A stretch of DNA of 64,000 nt from Amborella trichopoda. Lineage: Eukaryota > Streptophyta > Magnoliopsida > Amborellales > Amborellaceae. How positions within the stretch are numbered: position 1 is the stretch's first letter; every line of letters starts with the position of its first letter. Both the position numbers and the translations under genes were made by a program. The stretch is from assembly GCF_000471905.2 (NCBI RefSeq), contig NW_006499801.1, positions 4,694,157-4,758,156 on the forward strand. Direction: 5' to 3'. Positions 46,101 to 56,785 of the stretch are shown one piece after another. The notes under the pieces are model-generated. The model did no database searches. It had not been told where the DNA came from and saw nothing but the letters and a program-made list of their open reading frames with translations.

Positions 46101-46563
46101 GTATCCTAAAGGATTGAAAACTCATGGTATTCTAATGCCGCCATTCAAAACCAGTAGAGCACTCTTGGAGCTTCCCCATCTTTCTTATGGTCAGTTCCCC
46201 AAGACAAGGCAATGTGAAAACCTGAACAATCGCAAATATGTGCAGGTGCGAATTTTCACAGCTGAGAATGTAAAAGAAGAGCTTCAATATTCACTCAGGG
46301 ACTATGTTCGTGCTTCTATTGGAGTAACGAGCAAGGGGAAGCTGATTCTCCCTAAAATGCTTCATTGTTTTGCAAGGACCCATGTTGATGAAGTGGCTCT
46401 TCATGGGTGGATTGCCCAATTCCTTGAACCTCAACAGGCTGCTGCTTTGAGAGAATGTTCATTGCAAAGGAGCAAACGCATTGTGGGTGCTCGAAGTTGT
46501 GGGCTTGTACCTTTTGACTTTCGCTTTCGATACCTATTCCTTCCAGCCTTGATGATTTCTTAG
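40163..46563 (+). CDS. DUF547 protein with MIP1-type leucine zipper, twelve coding exons
   Basis: Predicted exons are 40163-40236, 40347-40452, 40583-40663, 41409-41522, 42141-42326, 42830-42967, 43494-43984, 44305-44404, 44553-44612, 45097-45189, 45489-45608 and 46246-46563. The sum is 1881 nt, giving 626 aa, with all phases matching and GT-AG at every junction. Residues about 80-180 form a leucine-zipper coiled coil (LQKQLQEEMELHGALESAVG, then LEATVLKLEKEMLSLNFQL). Residues about 395-535 are the DUF547 domain: LSCDEKLAFWINLYNALIMH, KLFSLMQKAAYTVGGHSFSA, VAFALSCGMYSSPAVRIFTA. The C-terminus has KMLHCFAR and VPFDFRFRYLFLP, as in plant relatives. The biochemical role of the family is not known to me; the zipper suggests dimerisation. 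The start ATG directly follows an in-frame TAA, supporting it. The first exon is the least certain. An alternative first exon, with an ATG at 39815, also fits the phase but has a poor donor site. Confidence 0.88.
41005..41197. repeat. 69-bp tandem repeat in an intron of the DUF547 gene
   Basis: There are about 2.8 copies. The unit starts 'aatgcaaagatacaatggaa' and ends 'ctcaaatccatccc'. The first two copies are identical. It lies between coding exons 3 and 4. Confidence 0.93.
42027..42108. repeat. 41-bp tandem duplication in an intron of the DUF547 gene
   Basis: The unit 'gctattaccgtatttgctat' through 'ttgctgtgttgtgt' appears twice with three differences, just upstream of coding exon 5. Confidence 0.8.
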
Positions 46564-47699
46564 GTGGGTTTCAGGTTGCTAGAATCTATGTGGCTTCGCC
46601 TCTCTCATTTCTCTCTCTGTATTTGTGTACACACACACATACAATATGGGTGGTTAGGATTACATGATAACAATAGACACACATATATAATATCAGTATC
46701 AGTGGGATCCCCTGATATCATGTACATGCCGCTCTACTATACTCATTTTTGTTGTTGCTATTATAGATTGTTTGCTTTGTAAGATCAGCACATGCTGCAT
46801 GATAATCTCTTTTTTTCTCATACTATAATCCCTTTTTCTATTCGTATTATTGCTTCCCTCTTCACATAATCTGATGTCTCTCTCACGCTTTGTCGAGCAC
46901 AAAATACTTTCATTCTTGAGTTGAGAGAGAACCTTCGCACGAACTGATCCCGCACTTCTTGCCCCCCCCCCTCCCCACGCTCCCCCCCTCCCGAAAAAAA
47001 AAAAAGAACCATCAAACAAGTAAAACACACTACACACAAAAATACCTCCATTCTTTTGAGAGAGAGAGAGAGGTTTGATACTGATATTTGTGGCAGGTCC
47101 TGATTGTGAGCACCTGATCAATCTTCTTTTGCAGAAAACAACTGCTCCTGCTCAAGCACAGTAAATATGGCCCACGCCTTTCCTAAACCATTACCTATGG
47201 TCATCGATTCAGAATGCCCATGCTAAGCTTAGCATTTAACCATGGATTTCATTTGCTTCTGTCTTTGTTAATGTTATGTCTTGACCTGTTTCTTTATTTA
47301 CCTACTGCATATTTTTTGCTTCTCTATTCTTTTTAATGTTAACTTGGGACTAGGTAGGAATGAAACACTAGGCATCCTCACCACCGTTACCACTTAGGCC
47401 TAGAGGCTGTTCCTATTTTTACTTCTATTTTCTTAGAGAACAGTCACTCTTTCTGGTGACTTTGTATATTTTAGCCCAAATGGAAGCAAATGATTAGGCG
47501 GGTGGGGGCTGCCACGAGGGACCACACATACACGTGGAGATGCTGACCTGTCAGTGCTGAGGTGTCAATGAGATGGAAGAAGGAAGGGTGCCCATGCTCT
47601 TTCTACTATGCTGTATACATGAGCTTGTAAATGTGGACAGAAAAATGCAAAAAAAATAATGATTTTGGAAATTCCTTGTCATATTCCTTGGACCTCTAC

Positions 47700-47730
<31 letters not shown>

Positions 47731-47744
47731 TACTCCTTGGACCT
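46564..47744. other. 3' flank of the DUF547 gene and intergenic DNA
   Basis: No gene is supported. The first few hundred bases are probably 3' untranslated. (CA)n at 46627-46642, C-runs at 46964-46989 and a GA run at 47059-47072 account for the reading frames seen here. Confidence 0.5.
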
Positions 47745-48134
47745 CTACCTCTCTTCCCCCCACCCCCAATGGGCTCTACAATGGTGCATGTGCTCCATAA
47801 AGAGGGATTCCCTTTGTTCTAGTCTTGCACAAACAAAGAAACCCATGAAAAGGTTAATTTTGTGGAGCAATGTACCCATTGCCTTTTTCTTGTTTTCTTC
47901 AAATTTTGAGTGGTAATGTATACTTTTTGCTTGGGCAATGGAGGAAAGTTGTAGGGAGTTTCCTAAGCTTGTGGCAAAACTAAAACCTTTAGGCAAAGGA
48001 AAATCTCTCAAGGAATCAGAGCAAGTGCCCTTTCTATAAACAATTCCTAAGCTCTTAAGAGCTTCATTCATTTTTGCAATCATAATTTCACCTACCCCAG
48101 TATTAAACAAGCCATAGCTATTGCTTTCTCTCAT
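47745..48134 (-). CDS. Unrecognised 129-aa ORF, divergent from the DUF761 gene
   Basis: It starts with a true ATG (MRESNSYGLFNTGVGEIMIA) and stays open for 129 codons with ordinary amino-acid composition, except for a His/Trp/Gly-rich end (EHMHHCRAHWGWGEER) that runs into a CT microsatellite. A TATA-like TTTATATTTT lies about 50 bases upstream on the minus strand (near 48181-48190). It shares a 280-bp gap with the plus-strand DUF761 gene. I do not recognise a family, signal peptide or motif; a hydrophobic patch (INLFMGFFVCARL) is short. It may be a real small gene, part of a spliced one, or chance. Confidence 0.35.
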   Translation of the reverse strand: MRESNSYGLFNTGVGEIMIAKMNEALKSLGIVYRKGTCSDSLRDFPLPKGFSFATSLGNSLQLSSIAQAKSIHYHSKFEENKKKAMGTLLHKINLFMGFFVCARLEQRESLFMEHMHHCRAHWGWGEER

Positions 48135-48414
48135 CTTTTACTCCCACAAAGCCAAGTATTGCTAGATAGTGAGAGAAGAAAATATAAAGAACTTAAAAGG
48201 GAAGAGCTAAAGGGAGAGGCTTAGCTTTTTATCAGACCAGCCTGTGGGTGCCTTTCTTATATTCTATGGAATTCAAGCTAATCCACTACAAGACCTTTTT
48301 GTCTCCCATTTGTAAACCTCTTTATATGCCCCTCTTTCCTGCTTCCTCCAGGGGATCAAACCACTGCCTTCATCTTGTCTATTGGTCTCTCTCTCTCACA
48401 TTGAGCTTTTCATT
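48135..48414. promoter_or_regulatory. Candidate divergent promoter
   Basis: On the plus side, CTTTATATGCCCC (48308-48320) resembles a TATA box about 100 bases before the ATG at 48415. On the minus side, TTTATATTTT (48190-48181) precedes the ATG at 48134. Both are inferences from position and sequence only. Confidence 0.4.
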
Positions 48415-48825
48415 ATGAATTCAGTAAAGCAAGTGTTGAATGGTGCTCTTCATCAGATGAAAGTTGCACCCGAGCTGAAGGTGGGCATATGCAAAGTCAA
48501 GAGCTTTCTTTGCCAACTTCTGAAGAAACAAAAGAAGAAAAATGTTGGGTTGGAGGCTCACTTTAGATCCCAAGGTGATGGTTTCTCAACCCTATTATTG
48601 TGCAACCAAGAAAGCTGCCCCAGTGATACAGTTAGAGAGAGAAACTCTGATGAAGATAGCTGCATTTTTTATACTCATAGATGTAGCGAAATGGGTGGTG
48701 ATGATTTCATGGAGAAGGTTGATGAACGGGCCGAGGCTTACATTGCCTGGTTTTGGAAGAGAATAATGATAGAGAAGCAGAATTCCTTCAAGAGATGCCA
48801 AGAAATGCTTGCAAAAGGCACATGA
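48415..48825 (+). CDS. DUF761-type small protein, single exon
   Basis: The 136-aa protein has two recognisable parts. Residues 1-53 (MNSVKQVLNGALHQMKVAPE, then a Lys-rich LLKKQKKKN) recur in the truncated copy at 55389. Residues about 97-130 (DFMEKVDERAEAYIAWFWKR, then KQNSFKRCQEMLA) match the C-terminal DUF761 motif of small plant proteins, normally of the form VD-xAEAFIAxF. The function of that family is not settled. No signal peptide or membrane segment is seen. The reading frame extends upstream to 48382, but the first ATG in good context is at 48415, after a CT run and a TATA-like box. No intron is needed. Confidence 0.8.
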   Translation: MNSVKQVLNGALHQMKVAPELKVGICKVKSFLCQLLKKQKKKNVGLEAHFRSQGDGFSTLLLCNQESCPSDTVRERNSDEDSCIFYTHRCSEMGGDDFMEKVDERAEAYIAWFWKRIMIEKQNSFKRCQEMLAKGT

Positions 48826-49296
48826 AATGAAAAGAAAGTCTCTCGTCCGTCTTAGAGGCACATCAAAAGAAAGTTCCTCTCTCTCTCTCATGAAAACAAG
48901 TGTCTCTCTTGCAATTGAAACGAAAGTCTCTCTCTCTCCTCTCCTTTTTATGTGCACGTGACATGAATTGTATATATATTATGTTGGCAAGCCTCTGGTA
49001 AATAGAATTTGGTTGAATTTTTTATCTCGAGAGGCATAACATTTATAGTTATATGATGGACTAACCATTTATGCAGTTATATGATGGGCTAACCATTTAT
49101 GCATGATACATGAAGGTCACAATTATTTACAGGTCACAATTATTTACAAAATATGAAATTTGATAGCTTGAGTATGTCATAAACTGTAAAATTTTTTTTT
49201 TGAACTTTGAGCTAAATGGTCTCGTTATATACTTTTCCTATTTATAATCTCACGCAATCTCCTTCAGTTTTTTAATATTTTTTGAGGTTATCAAGC
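48826..49296. other. 3' flank of the DUF761 gene
   Basis: CT/GA-rich 3' region followed by AT-rich DNA with two small direct duplications ('cagttatatgatggactaac' type at 49045-49100 and 'ggtcacaattatttaca' at 49114-49149). No further gene. Confidence 0.5.
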
Positions 49297-49626
49297 TAGG
49301 TGGCAATAGGCCGGGTTGGCTTGACATTAAAAAACCTAGGGCCTAGGCTACGAAATGTGGCCAGGCCCCAGCACCACGGCCTGAGAGCTGGGCCGGGTTA
49401 GGGTCAAGACAAGGCCGGCCCAATTTAGCTTGGCCCTTATTTCATCATCCTTTTTTGTTTTATTTTTCCTTAATTTTATTTAATCCAACACGGCCCAACC
49501 TTGATAGGGCTAGAGCCCCTTTAGCCCGGCCTGAGCTTGGCCAGCCCTCATTGGAAGACGAAGACGACTAGAAATGGGTTGGGGACTGCCCAACCCAGGC
49601 CGGCTGGCCCATTGCCAGCCGTAAGG
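49297..49626. mobile_element. hAT-like short element of the GGTGGCAAT group
   Basis: It starts TAGGTGGCAATAGGCC and ends GGCCCATTGCCAGCCGTA, eroded inverted ends. The body is rich in 'ggccggcccaa/gggcctagg' motifs, as in the element at 15884-16052. Confidence 0.55.
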
Positions 49627-49649
49627 TTATGGGGTGATTAACCTTATAC

Positions 49650-49860
49650 TATTGTACCATACAAGTACGGCGTATGCTTAAATTTTGTCAAAAAATGGAG
49701 TTACGGTGTTAGAAACCTTATAATAGCTTGAAAAATTACCTTCAACCTTGATTATGAAATCTAGAATTTCAAATAAACGGTATAGATTGAGCAGATCTGT
49801 AAACACTTAAAAATTTCGACAATGGAGGCCCAGATAAATTGATACAAGGTGGGTTACTTT
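49650..49860. mobile_element. Family-A element, partial
   Basis: It contains 'gattgagcagatctgtaaac' and 'atggaggcccagataaattg'-type core sequence and then breaks off where the next copy begins. Confidence 0.45.
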
Positions 49861-49879
49861 TTCCTTTAATTTAAAAGAA

Positions 49880-50460
49880 AGAAATGATATGAGGTTACAA
49901 CCTTATACTATAGATATGAGACACATCTCAAAATCCATCAGTAAGGTTTTGTGATGTTGAAACATGTTCCAATTGATTATCTCGACTTTAAGATATGGAA
50001 AAAAGAAGAAGTCGTATACTATAAGACCATTTTCCTTTGGTGTAAGAAGATCACAATCTCTCGAAATTGTCATATGTTAGTCCTAGAGCTTAAGATGTGT
50101 TACAACGTTCGAAAAATTTCTTTTGAACTTTGAGTGTGGTAAATGGAACATTTCCAACCATCTGAATTTAAATCTAATGGCATCTGATAATAATCATGAC
50201 CTTAGATCGAAGATAAATGATCTTGTTCTATGTTTTTTATGATAAAAAAGGATATTAAGTCTTAAAAATAAAATATCTTGTAATATATTATCTGGACCAA
50301 CTATTTTTAAAGCTTACAAATATTTATAGATTTGCTCGATTGGTACCATTTTGAAGTTTTAAAATTTATAAGTAGGGGTATAACATATTTTCAAGCCAAC
50401 TAAAATTGTATCGCGCAACTTACTTTGATTGTTCAAGATGGGCACCTTATATAAACAACA
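49880..50460. mobile_element. Family-A element carrying a nested family-B element
   Basis: The left part ('gaggttacaaccttatacta' to 'tctcgactttaagatatgg') and the right part ('aaaggatattaagtctt' to 'gatgggcaccttatataaac') are the two halves of one family-A copy. The middle is the family-B copy at about 49998-50235. Confidence 0.6.
49998..50235. mobile_element. Family-B element nested in family A
   Basis: It has 'ccattttcctttggtgtaag', 'aagatcacaatct' and the core 'cttttgaactttgagtg', with the inverse 'cttagatcgaagataaatg' at the other end. Confidence 0.55.
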
Positions 50461-50499
50461 CGCTCAAATAAAGGTGTCGTTCATATAGGGCAGCATTTC

Positions 50500-50840
50500 T
50501 ATTAAAAAAAAAAGAAAGCCCCCGCTTGCAAACACCACCAGAAAATCTCGTTCTCCACCTAATTACGAAATTGAAGTCTCTAAAAATAATGCAGTTCTGA
50601 CGAATCTATAAATACTTGAAAATCGATAGTCCAGATAATATATTACAAAATGTATTATTATAATATGTTACAAAATATATTGTTATTTTTGGGGTATGAA
50701 ATCCTTTACTTTTTTTTATACCCATGATTGTCGAGGTTGAAATGAGTGATTTGAGAATTTTTTCAAACTAATTTTTGAATGAACACACTAATATATTTGA
50801 ATAAGACATAGGCTTGATATGAACTTTTTCCTTGTATAAA
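50500..50840. mobile_element. Family-A element, diverged copy
   Basis: The core has 'gaatctataaatacttgaaa', 'atagtccagataatatatta' and 'gattgtcgaggttgaaatga'. A short internal duplication of 'atgttacaaaatatatt' lies at 50643-50680. Confidence 0.5.
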
Positions 50841-51710
50841 ATCGACCATCACAGTTCAACAACTAACAATATTTAACGCGCTTTGGAACATAGGTGTTTA
50901 ACTCATTGCGGGTCCTTTTTGGAGAACATAAATGAAAATGCTCGTCATTGAATCACTACTATAATGTAATTTTTTCCCAAAAAAATAGAAAAAAAGGGAT
51001 CTTGATGCTTATAAACATGGATATTCCACGGAGCTATATAGACCATTGATTTTTCAATTCTGGCTTATCGACCAATGATGTTTTAGTTCTGGGTGCAATA
51101 AATTTCTTATAAAGTTTGGACATTTGGGTCTAGACACACATTGATTTACATGCTACCTTGCTTGGCTTTCATTATTGTTTTATGGGGGAATTTATCAAAA
51201 TACATCATTAGGCTTTTTTTATTGTTTTATGGGGAATTCATCAAAATACAACTGAAGTGTAAATTATTTAGCATTTTTCCCATTTAAAACCATTCCATCT
51301 TGACCTTGAATTTGAAGGCGAATTTATGAAACTATAAGTAAAATGTTAAATAGTTAATCTCTCAAGTGTATCGTGATAAATTTTCCTTGTTTTCTTGTGT
51401 TGGTCGTTGTGAACAACTTATTGTTCACTCTTTCGCTCTTTGACTAAACTTTGATGATCATGAGAGGAGGAATAGCACCTTTCAATTATCATTCTTGAAA
51501 TCTATTGGTTGAGGTCATGCTGAGAAACAGATGAAAATCAAAATGATAGAACATAATACTTTCTTGAATAAATTTTTTATAGATTGATCAGGTGTCAAGA
51601 ATAATATGCTGGAGTCACCTTGCCAACTATTGGATTGGTGGTTTCTACATTATCCACACAGTAGCACATTTGTTATTTTAAAATGTAAAAATTATTCCTT
51701 TTTAGATACA
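50841..51710. other. Intergenic DNA, no gene seen
   Basis: Nothing coding. A direct duplication of 'ttattgttttatggggaatt' with 'catcaaaataca' occurs at about 51173-51250. Confidence 0.5.
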
Positions 51711-52579
51711 GGGAGATCTTAAAGCCTAGAAATTTTTTAAAATATATTATCAGCATATCACCTGTAAATTAGAGATAAGAAGGGGGAGAACAAACGTTGA
51801 GGTCTATTAATATATGGGAAATGTTTCTATACTTACCTTATTGTGTAGAAGTTTTGTACTTGTCCTCATCCATCCGTTTAATTTAGATCAAATAAGCAAT
51901 TGACTATTTGATCTAGATCTGACGTCTTAAATTTTTTGTTTTTTGTTTTTAGTTTTTATTCTACCAATTATATGGATATAAATTCGTGGCATTATCTCAA
52001 TGGGGCACACCTAAAAAAAAATTAAAACAAAATATTTCCAATAAAATAAAATGACTAAAATACCCATGAAATTTTCAGGGCTATTTTGGTCATTTTATTT
52101 TATCAGTAGTATTTTTTTTATTTTTTGCAAGTGCAAGTGTAAGAGAGTAGTGGACACCCAAAATTTGGTGTCAAAATATTTGATAGAAAAAAATAAAAAT
52201 AAAATATTACAAATGCGTAACATTATAATTGGATCCGTCTCAGTCGTTCATTTTGGACCTGACGGCTAGATAAAGGGAGGAAGTATATAACTAGTAAACA
52301 TTAGAAAGCTTGCCTTTAATATATGCCCTCTTGAAGGATCCTTATCCATTTCCTAGATCACATCTTGCCTTTGCTTTAGGGAAAAGATAAAAGATAGGGA
52401 GATCTTAAAACCTAGAAAATTTCTAAAACAAGTAATCAGCATGTCACTTGTAAATTACAGATAACAAGGGGGAGAACAAATGTTAAAGTCTATTAATATA
52501 TACCCTCTTGAAGGGTCCTTATCCATTTCCTAGATCACACCTTGCCTTTGCATTAGGGAAAAGGTAAAGATAGGGGATT
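51711..52579. repeat. Interleaved segmental duplications
   Basis: Block X ('gggagatcttaaa...ctattaatatat') occurs at 51711-51815 and 52397-52503. Block Y ('atatgccctcttgaagg... agggaaaag') occurs at 52317-52402 and 52494-52579. The order is X, Y, X, Y, with about 500 bp of other sequence between the first X and first Y. A hairpin of the 57507-MITE type lies at about 52040-52100 in that spacer. Confidence 0.75.
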
Positions 52580-53982
52580 AGCTAGGTCTAAAGTGCTATT
52601 CCATTAAAGAAAACCAAGGAAAAGGGGCCACTTTAAATCTTCTCGTTTCATCTAGCAACCTATTCCTCAATGGGTCATAAACATTGTTCAAATCATCTTG
52701 AACATTACTGACTGGTTTTTCTCTCCTATTTGTTCGCATGTAGTGTAAATTTCATGGGCAAGAAGAACCCGAATCGATTAGACAAAATTAATTTTCCAAG
52801 AAAAAAGAAAACAATCGTGCAAGTAGAGCTCAAAACACTGGATTAAAAGGTGTTGGGTGGCCGAGGCCTGAATCGATAAACTACCGTAGTGGCCGATGAG
52901 TTTAAAAACAGAAAAAGAAAACAAGATGACATCTAAAATTTGAAATATAACGGTTTAACTGGTGATGTTTTAAAAATATCAGATATAGTGGATATAACCA
53001 TAGTGCCATTTTATATTTATTAATCTATCCAAGAAATTATGAGTAAATGTATACAACGGGTGTTCTTTTGAAAAGACCACCAAAAAAAAAAGCAGAAAAT
53101 TTTCTCTAGTTTCTTATTCAAACTTTAAGAAGGTGTTGTAGGGTAATTTGCTCTGTAAACAATCACTTATTCTAATTGATAAATTTTCGAGAAGTTGTCA
53201 CTATAGTGGCCACTGCACACCCAATAAGCATCCCCCCTTTTCGTTTAATTAAAATTTATAAAAAATCGTTCTTATTTTTTGCAAAATTTATCAAAATGTA
53301 TTTAAGCGATGAACTGTTTGACAAATTTATCTATTTTTTTAAACTTCAGTTTAAAAAATGCACCTGAATACACATGCACATGAGTTGGAACAGTTGAAAA
53401 TAAATAAAAGTTTTAAGCGATTGATAAGTTAGGCATATTCTTATAAACTTTCTTTTTTTTTTTTTTTTCTTAATTTTCAAGTTTAGGGTTTATCTCACCT
53501 AGGAAAGAGGACAATCTAAAATAAACACACAAATATTTGAGGGGAGATACAATCACCATAAGAGCCCATGGGGGTATTTTATGAGAATACAATCCATTTG
53601 TGGCCAGCAAACATTGTCCGGGGTCAACTTGGCAGAATGTCTAACACCGTCGGATTGGAGCTTGGGCGATCCGATGGCTCCAGTGGCACTGTAGCTGTCA
53701 TCCCAAAATCCTTATCCTTCTCCTCAAAAAAGAAAAAATGTGGGAGATTTCCTAAAATGTTCCAAAAAGTTCTAAAAGGGAATATGTTCAAGTGGGCATA
53801 CATAAACAACAGCAAAGAACTTAAGACCACCTCCTTTGACCAAAACAAAGGCACCGACCTTAGAATTCCATAAGCCGATTACCTATGATTCTCTCTCCCT
53901 CCCTACCTTCATAGAAAGGCAACATGTGCTCCACAAATGCACATAATGAACAAAGAAATATAAAAAAGAGAAAGGAAACAAA
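52580..53982. other. Intergenic DNA, no gene seen
   Basis: No gene. 'caaaacactgg' at 52831 with 'ggccgaggcctgaatcg' after it resembles a hAT-type end. The ORF at 53568-53873 has no recognisable features. Confidence 0.45.
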
Positions 53983-54084
53983 GAAAGTGATAAATAACCT
54001 TACTTATGTCAAAGTAGCCCTAACCTATGATTAGAAAGTGATAAATAACCTTACTTATGTCAAAGTAGCCCTAACCTATGATTA
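53983..54084. repeat. Perfect 51-bp tandem duplication
   Basis: The unit 'gaaagtgataaataacctta' through 'acctatgatta' occurs twice without a difference, so the duplication is recent or under frequent correction. Confidence 0.93.
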
Positions 54085-55388
54085 TCTCTTCCTCCCTACC
54101 TTCTCTCTCTCTTAAGCTTACTTAATAGTTTTGGTTTTCTTCATGTGTTAACGTGCATAGTTTGGTCATTTATCCAGTTTCTTAAAGTTTTTGTTAAAAT
54201 ATAGGCAACTTCTTTAGCCCTTACTTTGTACTTGATAAAAAGTTTTTTGTTGTACCTCGTCAATTTCTTAGTTTTATAGTGAAAATAGTCATTTAGTAGA
54301 ATTGCACTTTACATTTCAGCAAAAATAAACAAGTATATAAATAATTAGATGAAGAAAACTTATCAGAATACCCATGAGAGATGTACTATTTAACATTGAA
54401 TTTACATTGTTTGATTTAATTTCAAAATACCTATAAAATGGCACATGATCATATGTTGGAAACTTGAAATAGTGTTAGAGGTGTAAAAATGATAAATAGT
54501 GTAACTCTCATGAGCATTTAATAAATTTCCCATAAAAATAGAAGGTAGTGGCATTTCCAGTGAGTTGATGGTTAAGAACTCCTCCTAACCGATTTCTCTG
54601 GATAGTGTTTTTACTGAAGGGAGCTATAGAATTTATCAGAAGGGAGATAATCACTTGGCTTTTGATGTGTCTGTTAATGCGGTTGCGTACTGTACACTTA
54701 CTCCCTCGGATAAAAAAAGAATTCAGGACGACCTTTTTTATCTAAAATCATTTGGATCCAATTTAGAATCGCCACGTGCTTTCCAAAAAACAAAATGAAA
54801 AGACAGACTTCGAGTTCTGAACCACTTAGATCTGTCATTAAAAAATTTGATGGTCTCTGTTAAATCTTGAATGTTTTTATACTTTGTAGATGGAAAATTA
54901 TTTCATGCAGGCCGGACCGCATTTCTACAATATGTACTCTGAAGGTATATAGTGTCCATTTTAAAGATAGATGCAAATAGGTAGTCCATCTAAAAACAAT
55001 TGTAACTACCTGTACAAATGTCTTTTTAATATATTTATTATTTCTAGTTTTCAAATTTTTTTATTTATTTTTCATATTCATGATCTGTCCATGTTAAACG
55101 TTGCATATTCTCTAAAAATTAAGATCAAATTATATTTGCAATATATTTATTACGAAGCCTACATTTCTACAATATGGGGGCTGGCCGCATAGAAACCGTA
55201 TCCCTTTTAGACACATACGTATTTTTTTTTTCTTATATTTTTAACTGTTTCTAGACTAAAGTCGTATCCCCAAAATTTGGGATCCCAATAATAATTCCGA
55301 CATGAGGTTTTTACTCGAGGGACCATATAATGAGTTGGCTTTTCTCTAACCCTAGCCTATCTCTATCTCAGATATTTGGGTCTTCACT
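54085..55388. other. Intergenic DNA upstream of the DUF761-like fragment
   Basis: No gene is seen. 'ggaccatataatgag' at about 55319 is a weak TATA candidate for the fragment that follows. Confidence 0.4.
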
Positions 55389-55550
55389 ATGGGATCACTA
55401 ACGCATGTAGTCCAGGGTGCACTTGACAAGATGAAACTCATATCAGAAGTGAATGTTGATATGTACAATGTGAGGAACTTGGTGTGCCAACTTCTCAAGA
55501 AGAAGCAAAAGAAGAAATATAGAGGAATTGTTGTGCATTTGAAATCCCAA
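55389..55550 (+). pseudogene. 3'-truncated relative of the DUF761 gene
   Basis: It begins with a true ATG in good context. The first 54 residues (MGSLTHVVQGALDKMKLISE ... LVCQLLKKKQKKKYRG ... VVHLKSQ) align along their whole length with residues 1-53 of the protein at 48415, with one extra Lys. After that the frame runs into a CT and TA microsatellite and stays open to 55796 as low-complexity Ser/Leu/Tyr sequence. No DUF761 C-terminal motif is found downstream, so the gene has lost its 3' half or the rest moved. An unseen downstream exon cannot be excluded. Confidence 0.65.
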
Positions 55551-55578
55551 ATTCTAAGCAGAAATAGTGCTCTCTCAA

Positions 55579-55690
55579 ACTTCTCTCTCTCTATCTCTCT
55601 CTCTCTCTCTTATTTATATATATCTTTGTGTAGATTATGTATATATGTCTGTATATGTATATATGCATCTTGTGTATATGTATATATACC
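55579..55690. repeat. CT then TA/TG microsatellites
   Basis: (CT)n at 55579-55610 is followed by repeated 'tatatgtatatatg' sequence to 55690. It marks the break point of the DUF761-like fragment. Confidence 0.85.
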
Positions 55691-55796
55691 GTTCATATCA
55701 TGTTTATCAACCCTCAAACATGTGGACCCTCAATATCATGTGGACCCTCAAATGGTGCACGAGCACCGTAGAACGGTTTATATTAGAAGGAAATAA

Positions 55797-56576
55797 AATA
55801 AGCCCCTATTGTATATAATATTTTGATTTCAAGTTTTTTTCATGGCTTGGATTAACATGAAATTTTGCATACCTATGTCTCAGATCTAGGAGTATTTTGA
55901 CCAATTTTATATTTTAAATTAAATAAAATTTTTTGCTTTTTTTTATGTGCTCCCAATTGATTAAAGTGAACATCCCAAAATTCAAATAAATTCATACATT
56001 TTATATTTTATTTCCTTCCAATCGGCTATAATTTTCCTGTATGTGTTCGAATGCACATTAGTTGATAATCACCATTAATCGCTCTTGTGGCCACTTTCAA
56101 ACCAAAGTTTATGACCTATTTTTACTTGGTACTAAGAGCCTAGGACTTCTATTTAATATTTTGGGATGCACTGATTATATTGTTTTTTAAATTTTTATGT
56201 ACCATCTCATGTGCACGGTGGAAGGGTGCTTGTGCACCGTTCCAATGGTTGAGATTTTTTTGAGGCCATATCGAATGGCAAAAAATTAATCTTGTATTTT
56301 TTATTTAAATAAGACATTATCTAAAATTTGAAGTGTTGCTGTATTTTTTTTTAATTCTAAATAAATAAAAATGATGAAGTAATATTTTAAATAAAAAGAA
56401 CCACAATACTTCTAAATTCATTTTGATCAATATTTCTTATTCAAAATATTTTTTTATTATTTTTATTCAACTCTACTGATAAAAATGAAGTTATAACCCA
56501 AATTTCATGTAAATATTATTTTGAAATAAAAATTTAAATTAAGAAACGAAATTCTTGTTCACCCATACCAAGCCCT
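55797..56576. other. Intergenic AT-rich DNA, no gene seen
   Basis: No gene or clear element ends. 'tggtgcacgagcaccg' at about 55752 and 'gggtgcttgtgcaccgttcc' at about 56224 are two similar short hairpins. Confidence 0.45.
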
Positions 56577-56783
56577 AAAATAAGATATTAAAAAATTGAA
56601 CTACTTAAAAATAAGATATTAAAAAATTGAATTACTTAAAAATAAGATGCCCTAAAATATGATATTAAAAAATTGAACTACTTAAAAATAAGATATTAAA
56701 AAATTGAACTACTTAAAAATAAGATATTAAAAAATCGAACTACTTAAAAATAAGATATTAAAAAATTGAATTACTTAAAAAAA
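56577..56783. repeat. 31-bp tandem array next to the tRNA gene
   Basis: There are about six copies of a unit of the form 'aaaaataagatattaaaaaa' plus 'ttgaactactt'. One junction carries a short insertion ('gatgccctaaaatat'). The copies differ by single bases (ttgaac/ttgaat/tcgaac). Confidence 0.92.
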
Positions 56784-56785
56784 TT

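Noticed and set aside
45943-46563. One continuous 206-codon frame at the end of the DUF547 gene
   Set aside because: Only the part from 46246 is coding. The upstream part contains a CA microsatellite, and the family sequence requires splicing from 45608 to 46246 (…SSPA joined to VRIFTA).
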